Of a stretch of 64,000 nucleotides of DNA, positions 59,010 through 64,000 are shown in pieces. Source of the stretch: Acidobacteriota bacterium. Its GTDB lineage: Bacteria; Acidobacteriota; Aminicenantia; Aminicenantales; Saccharicenantaceae. How positions within the stretch are numbered: the first letter of the stretch is position 1; each line of letters begins with the position of its first letter. Below the pieces are notes generated by a model. The model was not told the origin of the DNA. It ran no database searches and saw only the letters and a program-made list of their open reading frames with translations. Position numbers and translations under genes: made by a program. The stretch lies in contig JBDKSB010000009.1 of assembly GCA_039683095.1 (NCBI GenBank), positions 1-64,000 on the forward strand. Reading direction: 5' to 3'.

Positions 59010-61445
59010 ATGGCCGGTCTCGCCTCCGGAATTCCCGGCCTCGCCGCCGGGTATCTCCTCAAGACCACGGCGGTGATGGCCCTGGCCCTTCTGGCAGCCG
59101 CGGCCGCGAAGAGGCGGTCCGCGGCCTTCCGGCATTTCATCCTGTCAGCGGCCCTGATCGGCCTCGTCCTTCTCCCGTTCCTCTCGCTGGCCCCGGTCGG
59201 CTGGAAGGCCCCTCTCCTTCCCTCCTGGATGGCGGCGCCCTCGTTCACGCCGGCCGAAGCGGCGAAAGAGCCGGGCGGCAGCGGCGCCGTAGGAGTCCCG
59301 ATCCCGGGCATCCCGCTTATAACTGCCGTCGGTCCCGGATCCCAGGCCTTTTCTTCCGGCACGGCGCCCGGCGGCCCCGCGATCGACGCGGCGCCCGGCC
59401 TTTCGCCCGATCCGGCGTCCGGCCGCAGTCCAGCGACGGATCCATCCCTCCTCGCCGCCGGGGCCGCCGATAGATCGAAAACGCCTTCCCCCGCCCTCGG
59501 GCTCCTGCTGGCGATAGCCTGGGGCGCAGGTCTCGCGGCGCTCCTCGTCCGGCTCGCCTTCGGCCTGGCCGGAGCGTCGCGATTGACGGCCCAGGGCGCG
59601 CCCCTCGACGGTCCTTCCTGGCGCGCTCTCCTCGAACGCTTCCTCGCGCTCCTGCCGCTCCGGCGCCGGGTCCGCCTCAAGTCGCATCCCCAGGTCCCGG
59701 TGCCGCTGACCTGGGGCTGGCGCAGGCCGGTCGTGCTCTTCCCGGACGGCGCGGAGGCCTGGAGCGACGACGAGCGATCGTCGGCCCTTTGCCACGAGCT
59801 CGCGCACGTCAAGCGGGGGGATTTCCTGGTCATGCTCCTCGTCCGGGCGGGCCTGGCCCTGTTCTGGTGGAACCCGCTCTGCTGGCTCGCCTACCGCAGG
59901 CTCCTCAAGGAGCAGGAGATCGCCTGCGACCAGCTGGTCCTGCGCGCCGGCATCCGGCCGTCGGCCTACGCCGCCAGCCTGCTCGCCTTCCGGCGCTCGG
60001 CCGGGCTTCGCTGGAGCCCATCGGCGGCCCTGCCGGGCATCCTGGGGCGGTCGCCGTTCCAGGAGCGCCTGGCGGCCATCCTCAAACAAAAAATGACATT
60101 CATGGAGGTCAAGATGAAAACCAAGATCACCGTTGCCCTGGTCCTGGTCGCGGCCGTGGCCCTGGTCGGAACGGCCCGCCCGGCTGCTGGACGCGACGCC
60201 GCGGTCCCGAAGACGGTCCTGGCCGAGACGGCCGCGCCCGCGGCGGTTTCGTTGACGCCCGTCCTCGAAGCCCGGGCGACCGCCGGGACGGCCGCGTCGC
60301 CCGCCGCCGCCCAGGAAAAGGCGAAGGAACAGGAAAAGGCCCAAGCCGCCGCGAAGGCCAAGGAGGCGGAGAAGGCCGAAAAGGAAAAGAAGGTCGTCGA
60401 AGAGACGGTCGTCGTCCGTTCGAAGGGCGACAAGTCGCCGATCCAGATCACCATCAGCGAGGGCGGCCGGGTCAAGAAGCTCCTCCTCGATCACTCGGTG
60501 ACCATCACCAGGAGCGCGGACGGCGATGCCCTCCTGCTGACGCCCGAAGGCAAGGAGCCCATCGTGCTCGAGGGCGAGCCCCTGCGCATCGAGATCATGG
60601 GCGGCCGGCTCGAGTTCGCCAAGGAGGGCCGGCTGCTGGAAGCGAGCGAAGACGGCGGGTTGCGGGTCATCCTGGAGGGCGACGCGAAAGACGGCCGGAC
60701 TGTCTATCGCGCCGCGCCGGGCGCGAAAACCGAGCCCCGGACGGTCAAGATCGTGACCGAGGACGGCAAGACCGTCGTCCTGACGCCCCGGCCCGGGCAC
60801 GCCGAGGGCCAGGCCTTCTCCCTCGCCAAGGAGGCCGGCGGGGTCTGGACCGCGGTCGAGGCCAAGCCGAACAAGGCCGTCTGGATCGCCGAACGCGACG
60901 AGGAGATGCTGAAGAAGATCCAGGCCCTCGAGGAGCAGGTTCAAGCGATCAAAGCCAGGAAGATGGACATCTCGGCCCTCGAGGAATCGCTGAAGAAGCT
61001 CGAGGCCGAGCTCAAGGCCAGGGAAGAGAAGCTGAAGACGCTTGCCCGCAGGATCGAGGAGGAAAACGGCCCGGAGCCGGGCCTCGTCGACGTCAAGAAA
61101 AGGGTTGTCCGCGAGGCGCCGGAGAAAGGCGACGCCTCCGAGATCCGGGAGCGGGACGAGGAGGCCGTCAAGAAAGCCAAGGTCATGGTCACGGCCGGGA
61201 ACGGCGGCGACATCTCCCTGGTTTTCACGGGCCAGGAAGGACCCGAGGGGCGGAAGGCCTATGAGCGGGCCGTCGCCCGGCTGAAGCAGGAGCTTCCCGA
61301 AGGCTGCAGGATCACCTCGCAGGAATACGACCCGGAGACGGGCGCCATGACCTTCAAGATCGGGACGCCCAAGGACAAGAAGACCGACGAGGCGCTCGTC
61401 AGGAAGCTGGTCGACACCGTCCGTTCCGAGATCGAAAAGAAGTAA
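59010..61445 (+). CDS. BlaR1/MecR1-like M56 membrane metallopeptidase with long sensor/coiled-coil domain
   Basis: The protein is 811 aa from ATG 59010. Three N-terminal membrane helices precede the M56 zinc domain with HELAH (H262, H266) and E303 (KEQEIACDQ). A fourth hydrophobic helix (MKTKITVALVLVAAVALVG, about 369-387) leads into a periplasmic region. That region has an Ala/Lys/Glu-rich coiled coil (QEKAKEQEKAQAAAKAKEAE), a beta-rich part with VVRSKGDKSPIQITISEGG, and a second coiled coil (EEMLKKIQALEEQVQAIKARK, about 630-700). It lacks the penicillin-binding transpeptidase sensor of true BlaR1, so the signal is unknown. It would cleave the BlaI-like repressor. An internal GGAGGT-ATG precedes the fourth helix. 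Confidence 0.9.
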   Translation: MAGLASGIPGLAAGYLLKTTAVMALALLAAAAAKRRSAAFRHFILSAALIGLVLLPFLSLAPVGWKAPLLPSWMAAPSFTPAEAAKEPGGSGAVGVPIPGIPLITAVGPGSQAFSSGTAPGGPAIDAAPGLSPDPASGRSPATDPSLLAAGAADRSKTPSPALGLLLAIAWGAGLAALLVRLAFGLAGASRLTAQGAPLDGPSWRALLERFLALLPLRRRVRLKSHPQVPVPLTWGWRRPVVLFPDGAEAWSDDERSSALCHELAHVKRGDFLVMLLVRAGLALFWWNPLCWLAYRRLLKEQEIACDQLVLRAGIRPSAYAASLLAFRRSAGLRWSPSAALPGILGRSPFQERLAAILKQKMTFMEVKMKTKITVALVLVAAVALVGTARPAAGRDAAVPKTVLAETAAPAAVSLTPVLEARATAGTAASPAAAQEKAKEQEKAQAAAKAKEAEKAEKEKKVVEETVVVRSKGDKSPIQITISEGGRVKKLLLDHSVTITRSADGDALLLTPEGKEPIVLEGEPLRIEIMGGRLEFAKEGRLLEASEDGGLRVILEGDAKDGRTVYRAAPGAKTEPRTVKIVTEDGKTVVLTPRPGHAEGQAFSLAKEAGGVWTAVEAKPNKAVWIAERDEEMLKKIQALEEQVQAIKARKMDISALEESLKKLEAELKAREEKLKTLARRIEEENGPEPGLVDVKKRVVREAPEKGDASEIRERDEEAVKKAKVMVTAGNGGDISLVFTGQEGPEGRKAYERAVARLKQELPEGCRITSQEYDPETGAMTFKIGTPKDKKTDEALVRKLVDTVRSEIEKK

Positions 61446-61804
61446 GCGCCTGGACCTGTTCGGGCGGCCCCGGCGCCCTTGATTTTTCGCTGGACATTCG
61501 GGATCCCTTCCATTATTTTATCCATGTTCAGGGGGTGAGATCGCCCGTCGTCGAAAGAAGGGGCGCCTGTCTCATTTTCAGGCTCTATCCAGCCCGGGCG
61601 GCGCCCTGAGCTGATCCGGAGCGAGGGATCTGCCGGGATCGGGATAAGAAGCGAATATCAGGGCGGATATCGCGACGCGAGGAGGTTCTGCGGAGGATTC
61701 TCCATGAGAGGGAGCTTCGCATGAGCAGGGCTCCTTGACGCTGACCTTCGTTGTTCGGCCCTTGATCTTCTTTATGTCATCGAAGAAGGAAAGGAGGCCA
61801 TCAA
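61446..61804. other. 359-bp intergenic region between the M56 and TonB receptor genes
   Basis: It contains the terminator of the M56 gene (61462-61487) and the GGAGG site of the receptor (about 61793). The rest, including reiterated GGGAT/GGGCGC words, shows no gene or RNA that I recognise. Confidence 0.5.
61462..61487 (+). terminator. Rho-independent terminator after the M56 gene
   Basis: GGGCG and CGCCC arms (61462-61478, loop of 7) are followed by TTGATTTTT. It is 16 bases past the stop codon. Confidence 0.6.
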
Positions 61805-64000
61805 TTGAGGATCAAAGCAATATTCGCGATTGCGCTGGCGCTGGCCGTGATATCCCCTCTCGGCGCCCAGCTGAGCAAGCAGACGGGCACGATCACGGGC
61901 TCGATCAGGGACGAGCAGGGCGTCCCCCTGCCCGGCGCCGCCGTCACGGTCGCCGGGCCCAAGCTGCTCGGCCAGGCCACCGACGTCTCCCGCGCCGACG
62001 GCACCTACGTCATCCGGGCGCTTCCGCCGGGCGTTTACACGCTGACCATCGCCCTGCCGGGCTTCGCCACGGCCAAGAAGGAGGGCATCGACGTCCACGT
62101 CGGCATGACCCTCGAGCTCAACTTCAGCATGAAGCAGGGCGCGCTGGCCGAGGAAGTCACGGTCGTCGGCGTCGCGCCGACCGTCGACGTCAGGAGCACC
62201 AAGACGACCCTGATCATGGACGCCTCGTCCCTGACCCAGCTGCCCCTCAACCGCAGCGTCTTCAACGTCATCGCGGCCGCGCCGGGGGCCTACCAGAACC
62301 CGGACGACAGCCAGCAGTTCCTGGTCCACGGCGGCACCGGCATCTCCAACACCTTCGACGTCGACGGCGTCAACACGAACTGGGCGGCCGACTACGGCGT
62401 CTGGTTCAGCGAGATCGGCTATGACTCCATGGACGAGGTCGAGGTCATCACGGGCGGCATCGCCGCCGAGGACACGGTGCCCGGCGGCGCCCTGATCAAC
62501 GTCGTCACCAAGTCCGGCGGCAACGCCTTCCACGGCCAGGTCCAGGCCTACTACACCTCGGAGCACCTCAGCCAGTACCAGTTCACCAAGGAACAGCTCG
62601 ACATCTTCGGCCTGTCCCGGCCGGCCGTGTCCGTCTACGAGGTCGAACCGACCTTCCAGCTGGGCGGCCCGATCATCAAGGACCGGCTCTGGTTCTTCAC
62701 CGACGTCGGCCTGCAGAAGTCCAACCGCCACAGCGGCTTCGTCCCGACGACGATCCTGGGCAATTCCTACTCGCCCTATGACCAGGCCGAGACCTTCACC
62801 AAGGGCTTCCTCAAGCTGACCGGCCGGATCACGGACAAGCTCCGCATCGCGCTCTACGGGTCGTACATCAAGGACCGGGCCCCCCACAACTGGGGCGGCG
62901 AATACACGACCGAAGAGGCTTCGTACGACTACACCGACAAGCGCTGGAAGTTCAACGCCTCGGCCAGCTGGTTCCTCGACAAGAACTCGTTCTTCGAGTT
63001 CCGCAGCGGGGCCAGCGGCATGGTCGATTGGATGCTCCCCCAGCCCGGCACCGAGGACAGCGCCAGCTACTACGACTATTACACCTACTACAGCTGGGGC
63101 CGGAACTGGCGCGAGCGCCACTCGAACAGCACCAACTGGCAGAACACGGTCGACTTCACCCATTTCGCCGATTCCGTCCTGGGCGGCGACCACGAGTTCA
63201 AGGCCGGGTTCATCCACCAGTTCATCTTCTACAACTGGCCCTGGTTCCGGAAGAACCCCCTGGACGCCTACTACTGGGACGGCAGCCCCTACCTCTTCGA
63301 CGCCTGGTACGGCTCGGACGTCTACGGCGACGCGCCCCTGGGCGTCCTCTTCTGCGGCCCCAACGACGGCGACACCTACTCCCGGGGCAACATGCTCCGG
63401 CTGGGCGGCTACGTCCAGGACTCGATGACCATCAAGAACCGGCTGACCCTGAACTTCGGCCTGCGCTACGACCACTACATGGGCTACCTGCCCGCGGCCG
63501 ACAAGAAGGCCGTGGCCGGCATCGGCCTGGCGATCGGCGAGGCCGCCCTGACGCCGCTCTTCGGCTTCAACGCCCTTGACGACATGCACATGAACGCCTG
63601 GAAGCCGGCCCTCCAATGGGGCGCCCTGACGCCCCGGCTGGGCTTCATCTACGATCTCTTCGGCAACGGCAAGACGGCCGTCAAGGGCAGCTTCTCCGTC
63701 TACTCGGACTTCATGTCGACGATGTATTTCGACACCTCCCACCCCTTCCGGGAATGGGAGATCTTCTTCAGCTGGTGGGACGACAACCACAACGGCGACT
63801 ACGACGCGCCGGGGATCGACAGCTATGCCTGGCTCGACGGCTGGGGCAAGAATCCCCTCGAGTTCTCGCCGGACTATTACCAGAAGACCGTGGCCAAGCA
63901 CATCAAGTCCCCGCTCTATTACGAGTACACGGCCGGGCTCGACCACACCCTGGCCCGGGACTGGAGCGTCCGGCTGAAGTACATCCACAAGACCAAGGTC
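61805..64000 (+). CDS. TonB-dependent receptor with carboxypeptidase-regulatory N-terminal domain, partial
   Basis: The frame starts at TTG 61805, 9 bases after AAGGAGG, with a signal peptide (LRIKAIFAIALALAVISPLG). It runs without stop to the right edge (732 codons). A regulatory domain (GTITGSIRDEQGVPLPGAAV, residues about 26-100) precedes a plug with the TonB-like VTVVGVAPTVDVRST and INVVTKSGGNAFHG. The barrel follows, rich in aromatic strands (GGYVQDSMTIKNRLTLNFGLRYD). It is typical of the Oar/Aminicenantes-type receptors. It imports or binds an unknown large substrate at the outer membrane. The C-terminal barrel strands are outside the window. Confidence 0.93.
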   Translation, partial: MRIKAIFAIALALAVISPLGAQLSKQTGTITGSIRDEQGVPLPGAAVTVAGPKLLGQATDVSRADGTYVIRALPPGVYTLTIALPGFATAKKEGIDVHVGMTLELNFSMKQGALAEEVTVVGVAPTVDVRSTKTTLIMDASSLTQLPLNRSVFNVIAAAPGAYQNPDDSQQFLVHGGTGISNTFDVDGVNTNWAADYGVWFSEIGYDSMDEVEVITGGIAAEDTVPGGALINVVTKSGGNAFHGQVQAYYTSEHLSQYQFTKEQLDIFGLSRPAVSVYEVEPTFQLGGPIIKDRLWFFTDVGLQKSNRHSGFVPTTILGNSYSPYDQAETFTKGFLKLTGRITDKLRIALYGSYIKDRAPHNWGGEYTTEEASYDYTDKRWKFNASASWFLDKNSFFEFRSGASGMVDWMLPQPGTEDSASYYDYYTYYSWGRNWRERHSNSTNWQNTVDFTHFADSVLGGDHEFKAGFIHQFIFYNWPWFRKNPLDAYYWDGSPYLFDAWYGSDVYGDAPLGVLFCGPNDGDTYSRGNMLRLGGYVQDSMTIKNRLTLNFGLRYDHYMGYLPAADKKAVAGIGLAIGEAALTPLFGFNALDDMHMNAWKPALQWGALTPRLGFIYDLFGNGKTAVKGSFSVYSDFMSTMYFDTSHPFREWEIFFSWWDDNHNGDYDAPGIDSYAWLDGWGKNPLEFSPDYYQKTVAKHIKSPLYYEYTAGLDHTLARDWSVRLKYIHKTKV

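Noticed and set aside
1-64000. CRISPR arrays, rRNA genes and a replication origin
   Set aside because: No regularly spaced direct repeats with spacers, no rRNA-like sequence and no DnaA-box cluster were seen.

Overview
This is a 64 kb, GC-rich bacterial window dominated by very large secreted proteins, a surface-polysaccharide locus and housekeeping or stress genes. A carboxypeptidase-regulatory TonB-dependent receptor of the Oar type, a DUF5916/CBM9-like outer-membrane protein, a BlaI-M56 pair and several giant multidomain exoproteins together suggest a Gram-negative member of the Acidobacteriota/Aminicenantes kind. That placement is inference from gene content, not from a marker gene.

Layout. 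(1) 1-22.7 kb, all on the minus strand: four giant exported proteins. They are a regulatory-domain repeat protein cut by the left edge, a gingipain-like C25 peptidase, a plant-type LRR protein, and a 2928-residue M4 (thermolysin-like) peptidase with many Ig, propeller and lectin-like modules. (2) 23.1-39.4 kb, all on the minus strand with many overlapping or nearly touching genes: a polysaccharide/glycan locus. It holds a degenerate IS200-type protein, WbpE-, WbpB- and WbpD-like UDP-sugar enzymes, a Wzx flippase, GNAT and FemAB-type acyltransferases, a DUF7033/NodB deacetylase, a Wzy-like membrane protein, three glycosyltransferases, a methyltransferase, an ATP-grasp enzyme, a PglC-type phosphoglycosyl transferase and a DegT aminotransferase. 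(3) 39.6-43.5 kb: a second LRR exoprotein. (4) 43.9-61.4 kb: mixed genes, namely a metzincin-like protein, a LOG-family protein, an HrpA-type helicase, a Tat-exported class V aminotransferase, an IS200/RAYT transposase, a DUF5916 protein, a lipoprotein, an aldo/keto reductase and a BlaI/M56 module. Small repeats are scattered through this region. (5) 61.8 kb to the right edge: a TonB-dependent receptor, truncated.

The main observation is that four otherwise unrelated exoproteins (C25 peptidase, LRR1, M4 peptidase, LRR2) end in the same roughly 320-350-residue C-terminal cassette. It consists of six propeller-like units that alternate between two types, with Asp-rich DxDxDG loops, a variable Ala-rich linker, and a tail with GPGGARF and PGPGEP motifs followed by PGE and a basic C-terminus. 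The cassette is about 760 bp long for the six units in all four genes. These proteins flank the glycan locus, which encodes the WbpB/D/E steps of a di-N-acetylated uronic acid pathway. I propose, as inference, a cell-surface sorting or anchoring tag coupled to a glycan. The arrangement resembles gingipain/A-LPS or PEP-CTERM/exosortase systems but lacks the recognisable signals of either.

A second theme is small mobile repeats: a family of about 100 bp ending in TTGCGTTAGCCAAGGC, whose seven copies point away from the intact RAYT gene on both sides, and a REP-like palindrome found twice inside the helicase coding sequence.
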